DNA of 30,952 nucleotides, from positions 1 to 30,952 of IMG/VR virus record IMGVR_UViG_3300032087_005431; one strand, given 5' to 3'. This DNA is from a virus. The position numbers were made by a program, and so were the translations under genes. Below, in pieces: positions 1-10,200 of this stretch. The notes under the pieces were generated by a model. The model did not search any database. It was not told the origin of the DNA and was given only the letters and a program-made list of their open reading frames with translations. The first letter of the stretch is position 1, and every line of letters begins with the position of its first letter.

Positions 1-29
1 TAATAATATCCTTTTTTGCAGGATTTCAT
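1..29 (-). CDS. Possible 5' end of terminase large subunit (partial, frame uncertain)
   Basis: Gene 17, the packaging ATPase-nuclease, follows gene 16 in T4-like phages, so its start is expected here. The only ATG after the gp16 stop lies at 27-29 and gives just nine codons (MKSCKKGYY) before the window ends. A second open reading in another frame begins at a TTG within the gp16 stop region and reads as an amphipathic helix-like stretch (SSTINEILQKRILL), which looks more protein-like. Nothing diagnostic of a terminase (Walker A, nuclease acidic residues) is inside the window, so the identity rests only on gene order, and the start cannot be settled. Confidence 0.25.
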
Positions 30-37
30 TTATAGTA

Positions 38-469
38 CTACTCAATACTATTATTATTTAGAAAACCTTTCTTTAATAGTTTTGATAAATCAGAAGTTGA
101 TCCGACAAACAATGCATTGTTAGTAACATTAGTTGTTTGCTTGACTGTATCTTCCTCAAGATCCTTAATCTTTTTCTGAAGATCTGCTAATTTATCGGTA
201 GTATCTGCAACACTCTTGATCAATTGACCAGCAACTTCATATGCGCGAGGACTATCACTTTCTCCCGCAAGTTCCATAATACCATTAATTGCTTCTTGAC
301 CTTTTTCAATCAATGAATACAAGTTTGCTCTAGTATATTCATAATCTTTTTTTATGTCACCAGGTTGCATTGCCTCAGGTTTTACTTCCTGAGGTTTGAT
401 AATGGAGGTATTATCTTCCTCCATAGAAGTGTTAAAGGTATCATTCAAACCATCAAAATTTTTAGTCAT
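38..469 (-). CDS. 16: Terminase small subunit gp16
   Basis: Small terminase subunit that recognises concatemeric phage DNA and stimulates the gp17 packaging motor. The 143-residue product has an acidic, disordered N-terminus, a central helical region (about residues 45-110, with long Leu/Ile/Lys heptad-like stretches such as KLADLQKKIKDLEED) expected to form the oligomeric coiled coil, and a short basic C-terminal tail ending near KLLKKGF. Length and architecture fit cyanophage gp16 proteins, which are shorter than T4 gp16. The position directly after gp15 supports the call. The reading frame also has a TTG at 476-478 that overlaps the gp15 stop; I chose the ATG at 467-469 because the product then starts MTKNFDGLN, as I recall for cyanophage relatives. 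No clear Shine-Dalgarno is visible for either start. Confidence 0.8.
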   Translation of the reverse strand: MTKNFDGLNDTFNTSMEEDNTSIIKPQEVKPEAMQPGDIKKDYEYTRANLYSLIEKGQEAINGIMELAGESDSPRAYEVAGQLIKSVADTTDKLADLQKKIKDLEEDTVKQTTNVTNNALFVGSTSDLSKLLKKGFLNNNSIE

Positions 470-474
470 ACGAA

Positions 475-1275
475 TCAAACATCAGATTGTTGAACGGGAC
501 TATATGTTTTTGAGTCTCCTAAGAATTGCCAATCTTCATCGAATGACCAATCATCTCCAGGTTCTGCAGTTATAGGATCTGGTTGAACTGTATATCTCAT
601 TTCACGTTTAGCGGTTTGAGTATTTGTATCGGCATACATATCGACCTGAACCTTACGGATGAGAGAGTCTGTACTGTCGCTGATAGGACCGAATAGGTAA
701 GTCTTTGCTGTAAACTGTAGTGTATATAAAATCAATCTTCTAGAAGAGAAGTCTCCTTCATAGTCATCTCTAAAAGAAACAGAATCTAAGACAATAGGAA
801 CATCTTTCTTTTCATCAATAACATCAGTCATATCGACTGTAACTGTAAATGATGGTTGAAAAAATGGCAAAATTTGCTCTACAATTTGAAGAACTTCATC
901 ATTAAACTTTGTCATGATGTTTAGTTCAAAACCAATGTTGTAAGGAATTGGCATGTAGACTTTTCTGGTCTTATCATCAGAACCAACACTCTTAAAAGTT
1001 TGGGTAATACCAGTTTTTCTTGATGGATCATACTTAAGAGAGTTCATCTCAAAAGAAATTCTTGGCAATGTAATTGCAACAGGTTTGTTAAGATCTGCCT
1101 GCTGTTCTAATCTTGCAAGAAACTTTTGAGTTGGCCCATATGATAAAGGAACTCTAATTTGACTAAATGTATCACCATCAGCATCTTTCGACTTAACTGT
1201 GATATTATTAAATAAGTTGCCAAAAGCAATAATTGTTTTTCTTATGTTTTGGTGATAAAAATAGGTTCCTAACAT
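475..1275 (-). CDS. 15: Tail sheath stabilizer and completion protein gp15
   Basis: gp15 caps the finished tail, holding the last sheath ring and tail terminator and providing the surface that joins the neck. The 266-residue product begins MLGTYFYHQNIRKTI, followed by FGNLFNNI and an IRVPLSYGP segment. This matches the start of T4 gp15 (short hydrophobic N-terminus, then a G-[DN]-LF-x-NI motif and an R-V-P-[IL]-[ST]-Y motif). A LPRISFEM motif near residues 70-77 and the conserved MPIPYNIGFEL segment near 108-118 complete the family pattern. Its length is close to the T4 protein. The ATG overlaps the gp14 stop as TAATG, so the two genes are translationally coupled. The C-terminal 40 residues are acidic and rich in Asp, Trp and Gln. 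Confidence 0.93.
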   Translation of the reverse strand: MLGTYFYHQNIRKTIIAFGNLFNNITVKSKDADGDTFSQIRVPLSYGPTQKFLARLEQQADLNKPVAITLPRISFEMNSLKYDPSRKTGITQTFKSVGSDDKTRKVYMPIPYNIGFELNIMTKFNDEVLQIVEQILPFFQPSFTVTVDMTDVIDEKKDVPIVLDSVSFRDDYEGDFSSRRLILYTLQFTAKTYLFGPISDSTDSLIRKVQVDMYADTNTQTAKREMRYTVQPDPITAEPGDDWSFDEDWQFLGDSKTYSPVQQSDV

Positions 1276-2675
1276 TAGTAATTACCAAATAGATTTGTTT
1301 CTGTAAAGTCTATAATAGAACTAGATTCAGTTTGAATTTCATCGTTTTGTTCGTATTTATCCTCATTGATTGGATTTTCTCCAAGATCTGCAATGGAGTA
1401 TCTTGCATTAGAAGTAGATCCAACAACAACTTCTCCATCTAAGAATGTTCCTGTAATATTTCCAATCTTAAGAGTATCTGTAGTAGTATCCCAAGATTTC
1501 ACATATGCTGTTGCTCCAGATGTTTCTCCAGTTATGACTTCATTAAATATGTATGTTCCAACCCCAGTAATAGTTGCAGGTGCTGCAATTGTAACTGTTG
1601 GTGCAGAAGTATATCCAACACCAGCATGTGTCAAGTAAACTGAAGTAACAATTCCTGCCGAGGATATATTTGCAATTCCTGTAGCAACTGTAGTTCCAAC
1701 ACCAACAGAATTTGGAGCAGAAAATGTAACTAATGGAGAATAATTATATCCAGATCCACCATTAGTTATATCTATAGATATGATTCCATTATATGTAGTA
1801 TCAATTTCTGCAGTTGCAGTTGCCCCTACACCAATGGTACTATTAATATAAACTTTTGGAATAGTAGTATATCCAGCACCAGCATTTGTTAAATATAATT
1901 CTCTAACAGAACAATAATTTCCAGTACAAGAACTAATTGCTACTGCCTCCGCAGTTGTTCCTCCCGATGGAGGTGAATCTATTGTTATTGTTGGTGTTGT
2001 AGTGTAATTGTATCCATCATCTATTAATGTTAATTTTTTAACATAACCAACACTACTACCTAAAGAAACAGTTGCAGTTGCTTGTGTACCAGAAGCAAAC
2101 AATGTGAGAGACTTAATGTATCCATAATCCTCAAGAGAATCATCAATTCTTTGATCTGATGTTGCAAGAATCGCTCTATCACTATACTCAAATAGTTCAC
2201 ATTTTAGTTCATAAACATAAGTCTTCCCTAATTGATAAAAAGGTTGTTCATGCTCTACAAACTTAATTTCAAATAATCTTTCTCCAAGAGGAAAATATAT
2301 CAAATCTCCTTCTCTTGGTCTTAATGATGTAGTATTTTCTGCATTTGGTATGGATGATAAAAATGGAGAAATAAAATCTTCAAATCTTTCTTTAGAAATG
2401 ATTAGAGTAACTTCATCCTTTAACTGCATTCCAAATTTACTTAAAATATCGCCACTACCACTGTAACCATCAAAATTACTCAAATATGCTTCTATCATAT
2501 ATTGTTCTGTAAATTTAGAAGAACTAACCTCTTCTATTACAGTTTCTCTTCTCACTATCCTTTGAGGTAAATAAGCAACTTCCAATCCATACATAGAAAG
2601 TTGTTCATTAATTAATGATTGTATAAGTCTTTGCTCAGACTCAGAACCATGCAGAAAAAAAGGATTTAGTGCCAT
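1275..2675 (-). CDS. 14: Neck protein gp14 with an inserted beta-repeat region
   Basis: gp14 forms, with gp13, the neck complex that joins the filled head to the tail. The N-terminal half is typical: MALNPFFLHGSESEQRLIQ, an IEAYLSNFDGYSGSGDILSKFG-type region near residues 62-83, and an EGDLIYFPLGERLFEIKFVEHE-type region near 122-143. The protein is 466 residues, far longer than T4 gp14 (about 256). The excess lies in roughly residues 188-410. That part holds four beta-repeats of the form LTxxGxGYxxxPxVxI, each followed by Ala/Thr/Gly-rich strands, then one module starting GETSGATAYVKSW. The last 40 residues return to an acidic gp14-like tail. The ATG follows gp13 by two bases, with a weak AGG nine bases upstream. 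The repeats also occur in the DUF4815 protein, gp8 and the 4362-residue protein. Confidence 0.92.
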   Translation of the reverse strand: MALNPFFLHGSESEQRLIQSLINEQLSMYGLEVAYLPQRIVRRETVIEEVSSSKFTEQYMIEAYLSNFDGYSGSGDILSKFGMQLKDEVTLIISKERFEDFISPFLSSIPNAENTTSLRPREGDLIYFPLGERLFEIKFVEHEQPFYQLGKTYVYELKCELFEYSDRAILATSDQRIDDSLEDYGYIKSLTLFASGTQATATVSLGSSVGYVKKLTLIDDGYNYTTTPTITIDSPPSGGTTAEAVAISSCTGNYCSVRELYLTNAGAGYTTIPKVYINSTIGVGATATAEIDTTYNGIISIDITNGGSGYNYSPLVTFSAPNSVGVGTTVATGIANISSAGIVTSVYLTHAGVGYTSAPTVTIAAPATITGVGTYIFNEVITGETSGATAYVKSWDTTTDTLKIGNITGTFLDGEVVVGSTSNARYSIADLGENPINEDKYEQNDEIQTESSSIIDFTETNLFGNY

Positions 2676-2677
2676 AA

Positions 2678-3550
2678 TTAACCTATAAAGTCATATGGTG
2701 GTAGTTCATACTCTGATGCCATTCTTTGTTGTAAATTTGTTAACTCTTTTTCAGCATCGTCGTATATTTCTCTTCCATTCAATTCAACGCCACCAGGAAG
2801 TTTTACTCCTCTAAACTTCAGTAGGTTTTGTCCCCATTGTCTTTTAATTAGAGCAGTCAAATATTTTTTAATAAAACTATCATTATATATTTGCGTAAAT
2901 GATGCAGGATCTAGTGCTCTATAACAATCTAAAACAATAAAATCGTCTACCTCTTGTGATCCCCAATCAATATCTAGATACAATCTGTCTTGCCTCTTAT
3001 TAAATCTCACTTGCTTATCAGTAGTTAGCATGTGATCGATATCTTCAAGATATCTCTTTGTCATAGAATACTGAAGCAACTCTACAGAGTTAAAATAATA
3101 CAAATCATTTAAAAATAGTTGATATTTGATACTAAACATTCCACCTGAAATAGAACTTGTATCAAATTTGAATATTCTTTCAATGCCAACAACAGAATCT
3201 GGAACTTGAATGAAATTAGAATTTTCGTAAAAATTTGATGTTACGGTTCCAAGTCCACTTACATTTGTGGAAGTTCCTGTAGTAGTTACAATTCCAACAC
3301 CTGTTGTTCCATTTACTGAGGTGGATCCTGCAACTTCTACACCCCTTCCCCTATCAATATCATCCTGCGTTATCTTGTACTTAAGATACATTCTTTCGAC
3401 ACCATCAAAATGTCGCTCATTAAAAAATTGAATGGCATCATCAACTAAATCATCTAATTGATCATCATCTACATTTATTTCTAAAACAGGATATCCAAGT
3501 CTTCGTAAACAATAATCTATTAATCCTTGTCTTGTTGACGGTTTTGCCAT
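2678..3550 (-). CDS. 13: Neck protein gp13
   Basis: gp13 forms the neck collar with gp14 after DNA packaging. The 290-residue product opens with the family pattern STRQGLIDYCLRRLGYP, then DDQLDDLVDDAIQFFNERHFDG, where helices carry many acidic residues. The C-terminal half keeps the conserved LYLDIDWGSQEVDDFIV and KYLTALIKRQWGQNL segments and ends in an EYELPPYDFIG-type tail. A Gly/Ser/Thr/Val-rich insertion occupies about residues 72-108, of the type common in cyanophage structural proteins. An AAGGT lies about ten bases before the ATG, inside the stop region of the preceding 113-residue gene. The close packing suggests co-transcription with gp14-gp16 from the late promoter at 3924-3931. Confidence 0.93.
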   Translation of the reverse strand: MAKPSTRQGLIDYCLRRLGYPVLEINVDDDQLDDLVDDAIQFFNERHFDGVERMYLKYKITQDDIDRGRGVEVAGSTSVNGTTGVGIVTTTGTSTNVSGLGTVTSNFYENSNFIQVPDSVVGIERIFKFDTSSISGGMFSIKYQLFLNDLYYFNSVELLQYSMTKRYLEDIDHMLTTDKQVRFNKRQDRLYLDIDWGSQEVDDFIVLDCYRALDPASFTQIYNDSFIKKYLTALIKRQWGQNLLKFRGVKLPGGVELNGREIYDDAEKELTNLQQRMASEYELPPYDFIG

Positions 3551-3556
3551 AGTTTA

Positions 3557-3898
3557 CTACCTTGTTATTGTCTTAGATACTATTACAGACCCCTGCAAAA
3601 CCCTAGTCTTTGTACTATCAGATATTTTTGTCAGAACAATATCATAAACATATCTTCCAGGTTTTAAATCTGCAGTATCTGATGGACCTAATGATATAAT
3701 AAGATCTCCGGTTGAAGGAGTTGGAGCAGTAGTAGCAAAACTTACTGCAGTACTACTATTAGGGTGCTTTCTTATTTGCGAATCATAAGTATATAAAGAT
3801 AAATCAAGAGCACCTCCTTCATCATCAGTTAAACTAAATGTCTGTGAGAAATTAGTTGATGTATTAATTGACAAATTCAGTGCAAAAGGTGCCGTCAT
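3557..3898 (-). CDS. Small beta-rich (Ig-like) virion-associated protein, 113 aa
   Basis: The product is a short, Ser/Thr-rich, predicted all-beta protein. It resembles the small Ig-like domains in phage baseplate or fibre proteins (BppU N-terminal type). The visible pattern is an N-terminal strand (ALNLSINTSTNFSQTF), a LDLSLYTYDSQIRK strand pair, then ISLGPSDTADLKPGRYVYDI, where the L-x-P-G-x-Y-x-Y-D motif is typical of such folds. It ends with an RVLQGSVIVS edge strand. It lies between the baseplate/fibre giant and the neck genes and has its own late promoter (CATAAATA, 3924-3931), so expression late with the virion genes is likely. No Shine-Dalgarno is visible. Its exact role is unknown; I infer a virion structural or decoration function from context only. 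Confidence 0.75.
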   Translation of the reverse strand: MTAPFALNLSINTSTNFSQTFSLTDDEGGALDLSLYTYDSQIRKHPNSSTAVSFATTAPTPSTGDLIISLGPSDTADLKPGRYVYDIVLTKISDSTKTRVLQGSVIVSKTITR

Positions 3899-3923
3899 TT
3901 AAGTTTATTTTAAGTTCTCTATC

Positions 3924-3931
3924 TATTTATG
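3924..3931 (-). promoter_or_regulatory. Late promoter CATAAATA upstream of the 113-aa gene
   Basis: The minus strand reads CATAAATA, matching the T4-type late promoter motif as NATAAATA, the form described for T4-like cyanophages. It ends 25 bases before the ATG at 3898. The upstream 56-aa gene's stop codon TAA (3927-3929) lies inside the motif, so one sequence serves both purposes. Confidence 0.6.
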
Positions 3932-4097
3932 GATTTATTAATGATAATACTTCTTGCTGTTTAAGATATAGTTTATAGTAAGATTTTGCAATATTTTTTA
4001 AAGTTTCCACACACTCTATATTATCAATTTCACTGGATACTTTATGGTACTCAAACTCTTTCGATAATTTTTCAAGTTTTATTTTGTCTGGATTCAT
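3927..4097 (-). CDS. Conserved cyanophage small helical protein, 56 aa
   Basis: A 56-codon frame begins MNPDKIKLEKLSKEFEYHK and ends QQEVLSLINP. It is predicted to be almost entirely alpha-helical, with charged heptads and a C-terminal KSYYKLYLKQQE segment. I recall similar short proteins beginning MNPDR/K in T4-like cyanophages at this place, but no function is known. The start is well supported: AAAGGAG lies eight bases upstream of the ATG. The gene overlaps the end of the 72-aa gene by 26 bases and its stop codon lies inside the late promoter at 3924-3931. Possibly a small assembly or host-interaction factor; that is a guess. Confidence 0.75.
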   Translation of the reverse strand: MNPDKIKLEKLSKEFEYHKVSSEIDNIECVETLKNIAKSYYKLYLKQQEVLSLINP

Positions 4098-4290
4098 TAA
4101 TTAACTCCTTTAATAGTGATTTAATTTCACTTACATCATCTTTTAATTGTTCTACCTCTTTTTTCATTTTCATTCTATTTGATGAACTATTAACATATTG
4201 TTGATATCCAGAGGTATCTTTATTGATTATTGCGCCAGTATTCATATCCCTATAAAGATATGAGGACCCCTCAACTCTTACTAATTTCAT
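4072..4290 (-). CDS. Conserved cyanophage protein with C-terminal coiled coil, 72 aa
   Basis: The product has two parts. Residues 1-35 hold MKLVRVEGSSYLYRDMNTGAI, a small beta-rich segment of the type L-[YH]-R-D-x-x-T-G-A-[IV]-[IV]. Residues 40-68 are a charged heptad helix (EVEQLKDDVSEIKSLLKEL) that should form a coiled coil. I recall homologues in T4-like cyanophages, all of unknown function. The ATG overlaps the stop of the DUF4815 gene as TAATG, so translation is probably coupled to that very long gene. It could be a small structural partner or chaperone of the preceding fibre/baseplate protein, but this is inferred only from coupling and the coiled coil. Confidence 0.75.
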   Translation of the reverse strand: MKLVRVEGSSYLYRDMNTGAIINKDTSGYQQYVNSSSNRMKMKKEVEQLKDDVSEIKSLLKELINESRQNKT

Positions 4291-7200
4291 TATGCTAATG
4301 CAATTGCACGTATATCTTTGAATCTTGGATATTTATCCATCCTAGATGAGGACATGACTATTTTTATTGAGAATCCAACAAAAGGTCCAACATCTGGTGC
4401 TGTGTATTCATATTCAATAAATTGATTTTCTGAAACATTTGAAACAAAAATATCTGGGAGACCACTATTTTTAGATGTATCCACTACATCTAAAAATCCA
4501 TCATTATCATTATCAATGGTCAAATTGTCATATCCTGGGAACATCTCAAATCCAGATGAATTTGAACTTGGTTTTACTAAAGAATACATAACTCTAAAAT
4601 CAGAAATTTCATCTTTGCTTGCAGATAGTAAAACTTTAAGACTATTTGATGGTTTAGAAAGTCTGATAGTTTTAGAAACATATATTGCATGATGAGGATC
4701 TGTTTGAGAAGAGGAAGTTCTATTGTCAATTATATAGTCTGAAATTGGTTTATTGATCCTATATTTCAAAAACTCGCAAGATGGTTCATCTAAGAATATC
4801 ATCGGAGATAAGTTATAATTACTAGTGGTCATAGTAATTGCAAGAGTATTTGATCTTTTTCTTGGTATAGAAGTTAAATATTCATCTGCATTTGCCTTAG
4901 ATGCTACCATTCTTAAAGAATCCATTTTGTTGGCAGCATTAAGAGATACATCAACATATGGTTGATCTTGGAAAGAAATTTCAGATCCACTTATACTAGT
5001 AGCACTAACAGTTTTTGCTTGCGCCCTAATATTTGTTGCAGATCCTGGAATAATAGCACTAATCATAGGAGTCATTGTATCATATAAAATATTTTCGCTA
5101 GCATAAACATTATTTCCACCAGATACACCATCTTTGTTAAATGAGAGTAAAGGAGTACTATTAGAATTAGAGTCCACACTTCTATCTTTACCAACAATTA
5201 TTGAATCTACGACATCATTGCGGGGAATAGAAACATAATAAGTATCTAAATCAATGCCATTATCTACAATATTATGATTTTTGTTAATTCTTCGTAAAGA
5301 AACTCCGGACAACTCATATTTTCTCATCGGAGTTCCTGAAAGATGTTCTGCCGGAATCGTACCATCAACCCCTCTTGTTATACCACTTATTTGACTTCCC
5401 GAAGCAGAATCATAAGATAAAATTTCTGCACCTATTTTAATATGTCCTTTATTGGTGTTACTGACTGCCAAACCTTCAAATGTACTGAATTTTGAAATAT
5501 CTGAGGAATCAATATTAATAGTTTCAGAAACTTTAGTCATGTCTGAAGTAATTTTTACCACCGCAGTATCTGGTTCAATGCCAGATAGATTTAAGATATT
5601 ATTAGGTGCATACATACCATGATCGAAATGAGACACCTCAACATTACTTCCATCATAAAGTGTTGAATATGTATTGCTTGATGTGATGGTAGTATCTCCC
5701 ATTGCCACTGCTGTTCCAGAATCAAAATAACTCAATTCTCCATTTACAGTAAAACTATCACCCTGAACATTTGTCAAGTATAAAGTGTCAATTGTATTCT
5801 TTCTATCTGTGATTGATATAATTGCGCCATTTCCAAATTTGTTAGTCAAATTTGCCGTTACAATACCAACAGTGTCACCTACAACGTACCCAGAACCAGT
5901 GCTATTAGTACTAATACCAGTTATAATTCCATCTGATACTGAAGTAATGTCTAAAGTCAATCCAGATCCATTTCCAGTAATAGTAAATGTTGGGATATTG
6001 TTTTGAGTTGTATATCCACTACCACCAGTTACAATTCCAACATCACCAGCATTTCCACCAACATTCTCAATTATTCCTGAAATGTAGGTTTTTGTTGCCT
6101 CACTAACTTTTCTTCCTTCAGACAGTATGGTTTCCATACTAGAAGTTCTTGTGGTTGTTATACCGACTTTCAGTTTTCTTGGTAATGTTCTTATTGGATT
6201 TGATGTCAATTTCTTCACATAGGTGTTTGATTTTGACAAATCACTATTTCCAAAATAAAGAACACCACTACTTTCAGTAAATTCTGCCTTATACAGATTA
6301 AATTTAAGGTCTGCAAATTGATCTGGAGTCCATGTAGATCCATTTTGAGATTTGAAAAGACTTCCGATAGCAAATTGAGTTGAATATTTAACTGACTCTG
6401 CATTGGGTAAAGAATCAATAGATAAACTATTTTCAGTCATTCTTGCAGCAAACACTTCATACTTATTACTCTGTGGTGCCATCAAAACAATAGCATATTC
6501 TAATCCAGGAGGTAAGAATATTGGATATGGGAATTTTACATGTGTTGCAACTGAACCATCTGTGGAAATATTGTCTCTTAATATAGTCTCACCATTAACT
6601 TTATCTGTTGGTCTTAATGTAACAGGATCTCCAATAACCATAAGTGTTGGAATTCCAAATTCTACAGTTCTTACTTGAATTGTAATGGGAGCATTTCCAG
6701 GATCGACAGAAGCAAAGAAAATATCAACAGCAGTTAAAAATGCTCCATTATCATCATCGGTCCATCCACTATTAAGACCTCTTGCACTACCAACTAAAAA
6801 TGTTTGTGCTAATGGATCTGCATGTTCCTGTCGTCGTAAAATTTGTGTGATATTATTAGTAACTTCAGTAACGTTAGTGACATTAGTAACTTCAGTAACG
6901 TTAGTAACTTCTGTTATTTCATTTGTAATATTGGTAATAAAGTTTTGTACAGGTTCCTGTATCTGCATCGTAGAAATTGATTCTTGTCTGATTGCAGAAA
7001 GAGTCTGAGTTCTTATATTATTAATAGTGGATAAACTAGCACTTAGTTCTGTACTTCTTATCGTATTTCTTACTCTATTTACAGTTCCCACAGAAAGATA
7101 ATTTGCTTCTGCGGATGAGATGTCGGTAGAACCAGTAATCCCATTTGAGTTTGTAGGAGAAGATGATAACTTAAATGTTTTATTTCCTGTAGGTACCCTT

Positions 7201-10200
7201 ACTAATGGGGGTGGATTAGAATTAGGTTCTCTTATAAAGAAAGATCCAATTAGATCACCATATCCATCCGTAATTAATCTAATTGTTTTTACATAACAAG
7301 TAGCACCACTAGTCTGACCAATCAACTGAGCTTGAGGAACTAAATAACCACCATAAAGTTCTCCACTTGGTTCATCAGATAATGCTAAAGTATCTACATT
7401 CAAAACAGAACTTGATTGACTATAATTAGACTGTAGTAATACTGTTTTATTATATGGATTATAATCAAAAAATCTTTGTGGATTATTAAAAGGACCTGAC
7501 TTGTGATTAGAAGTGCAAAGTCTAAATGACATTATTTGTTGATTATCTACAATTGCAATTACAGTTTCTCCAGGTTGAAAAACGCCATTTGTCCCATCAA
7601 CACTTAAGTTACTATTTTTTGTAACCTCAAGTAATTTTGGTATTACATCAATCTTTCCGAATCCATCAATAAATGGATAGTATCTAGTGAAAGCTGCTAA
7701 GTTTGATGATGAAAACTCAGTATTTCTAGATCTCATGAAAGAGTCTCGAATACTATCTACAAATGTCCTTTCAGTTGTAGTACTGGTGTCAGAATCCGTT
7801 GATTCGAAAGTTCTTTGTCCTCCGCTTTCTGATGTAAGATTTAAATTTAAAAATGTATCTCTAAATTCATTTTCACCCAATCCAGCATTTCCCGCAGTTA
7901 CATTGTTTTGATTATTAATCAAATTAAATCTTTCAGTTGCTATTTGACTATCAAGATTTATGTTTAAGGAATTTCTGATGACATTATCATCTAATTTTAT
8001 AGTTCTAGTCCATATATCCTCAAATGGATTTAATCTAATATCTCCAACATATTGCTTTACATGATATGGATTTACATTCACTACTTCTGTAGCAAAAGTT
8101 TGTTTAATCCATTCTTTACTCTCATATTTTAATGTCACCACTCTTCCAGTTTTTTGTACATTATTATCCAGAAGTTCATAATCTACAACACTATCGAATT
8201 GATTTGACGCAACCTCTGTTTTTGTTAACGCTTTATATGGTACTACATTTCTACTTATCAATGGAGTTAATTCATTTACTTCAGTGTCAATTTCACAAAA
8301 AGAAATATCTGAATTTATTAGAGCGCGATTTTTGAAAGAATCTGCAAAAAATCCAGTTTTGAATCTATTTAAACCATCACCATCTACAACCTGTAAAGTT
8401 TGTGTATTTAGTTCTAGTAGAGATAGTGATGTAACTTCCTCTAAATTTTCTACTCTAGTTTCAAGATTGCCAATGTCTCTCATGGTATATCTTCTATTAT
8501 CAATCAGATCAATTCTTGCATCAGAAGTATCAAAAAGATATGGTGGGAGAATTATAGATGCAATTTCAAGAAAATCGTCCGATTTTTTGGGTTGTTTTGG
8601 TTCGAATGAAGAAGTGCCTTTTTCTACCTTAAATTCGCCAAAAGAATCTAGATAAAGTTTATCTATTCTTGGTAAATATGTGTCATAACTAACAACAATA
8701 GATTCATTTGAAGTTAAATTTACAGATGGAGAGGTTCCAAAACTTCTAGATCCTTCTCTTGAAAATGGTGAAGACGTTGATGAACTAAAATATTCTACTC
8801 TTGGTCTAAAATCTAAAATATCTGAAGCACGTAATCCAAATCTACCGACCTTTGGAATTGATGTTGCGTAGTCACCATTATCGTAACTGGATACAGTGTA
8901 AATATCTCCACTTTCTGAAGAAATATCAAATCTATCAAAAACAATTTTTAATGCTTTGGAAGGTTCGGGAGTATTTGGTTGTCTTATTAATCTAGAAAAA
9001 TCATAATATTCATCTCTTTGTCCTTTATCAAGTTTAAAATTATTTGTTAGATCTTTATATGAACCTGGAGTAATCGATTCTATTATCGATTTGATGTTTG
9101 CACGTTTAAAGAAAACATCTTCACTTACATTAAAACGATTCTGATTTAAATAAACAATTTCAATGCTATTTTCTAAAACTGTAACTACACTAGCAAGAGC
9201 ATTTGAAGTTTGACCTACTATTTTATCTCCTATAGAAACATTGTCATTAATTTCATATAATGCTGAAAAATTTAATTTATCAAAGATTACACTAGTATTT
9301 TCGGTGGATTCATATACAGCAATTACTTTAACTACATCTGGATATCTCAAACAAATTTCTCTATCCTGAACTCTCAATCCATAATAACGATTATATGTTA
9401 AACCGTCATTTGCAGATGTGTTTGCATCTGTTCCAGATATCTCATACTTAGATAAATTTATATCTAAAATTTGGTTTTCTTTATATAATTTTACCTTATT
9501 TTGTACATCAGTTTTTATAAAAGATGCATTTATACAACTTATCTCTTTATCTTCGATACCATTAAAAGTTACACTAGTAAAATTATCAGTAAATACAACT
9601 TTACTTGATGTTAAATCTTCAATCGTTCCATCACTATAATGTATCGAATACTTATCAGGGTCGAAAGTATCAAATTTGATATTGCTAGAATTGCCTGGCA
9701 AATTTACAAAACTTGAAATATCAACATCCAAAGTATTGCCACTTGGGGTTACGGTAGTATACAGTTGAGATTTCAGTTTTAATGTAGATCCCTTTAAATC
9801 AATATTTGCAATATTTCTGTGTCCGAGAGGAGAATATAGATAACTATTTTGGGTGTTTAAAATCTCACCAACACCAATAAAGAAAGGAATAGTGCCATTT
9901 GTAACATCACCCTCAATTACTCCAGAAACTGTTGTAGTTGCAGCTAATGTCAAAGTAGTAGCTCCCACTGCCGTTACACGGTTAAATGTCTCAAGAGTGT
10001 CTCCTGGTACAGTATATCTTACTATCGTACCAATTGGTATATTAGTAAATCCTTTGTTTGACGTTAAAGTATTTGTACCACTTATTTGAACTCGATCACT
10101 TAAATTATAACCCGGTGCCAATCTTTTTGCTAAAACTGCATCTCCATAAAATTTCTTACTACCATTACTAGTATTAACTTGATATACTGTTTTTATGCTT

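Noticed and set aside
6215-6418. 67-codon minus-strand frame inside the DUF4815 gene
   Set aside because: Out-of-frame shadow of a well-supported gene on the same strand, with no independent signal. The same holds for 12602-12844 and 21095-21286.
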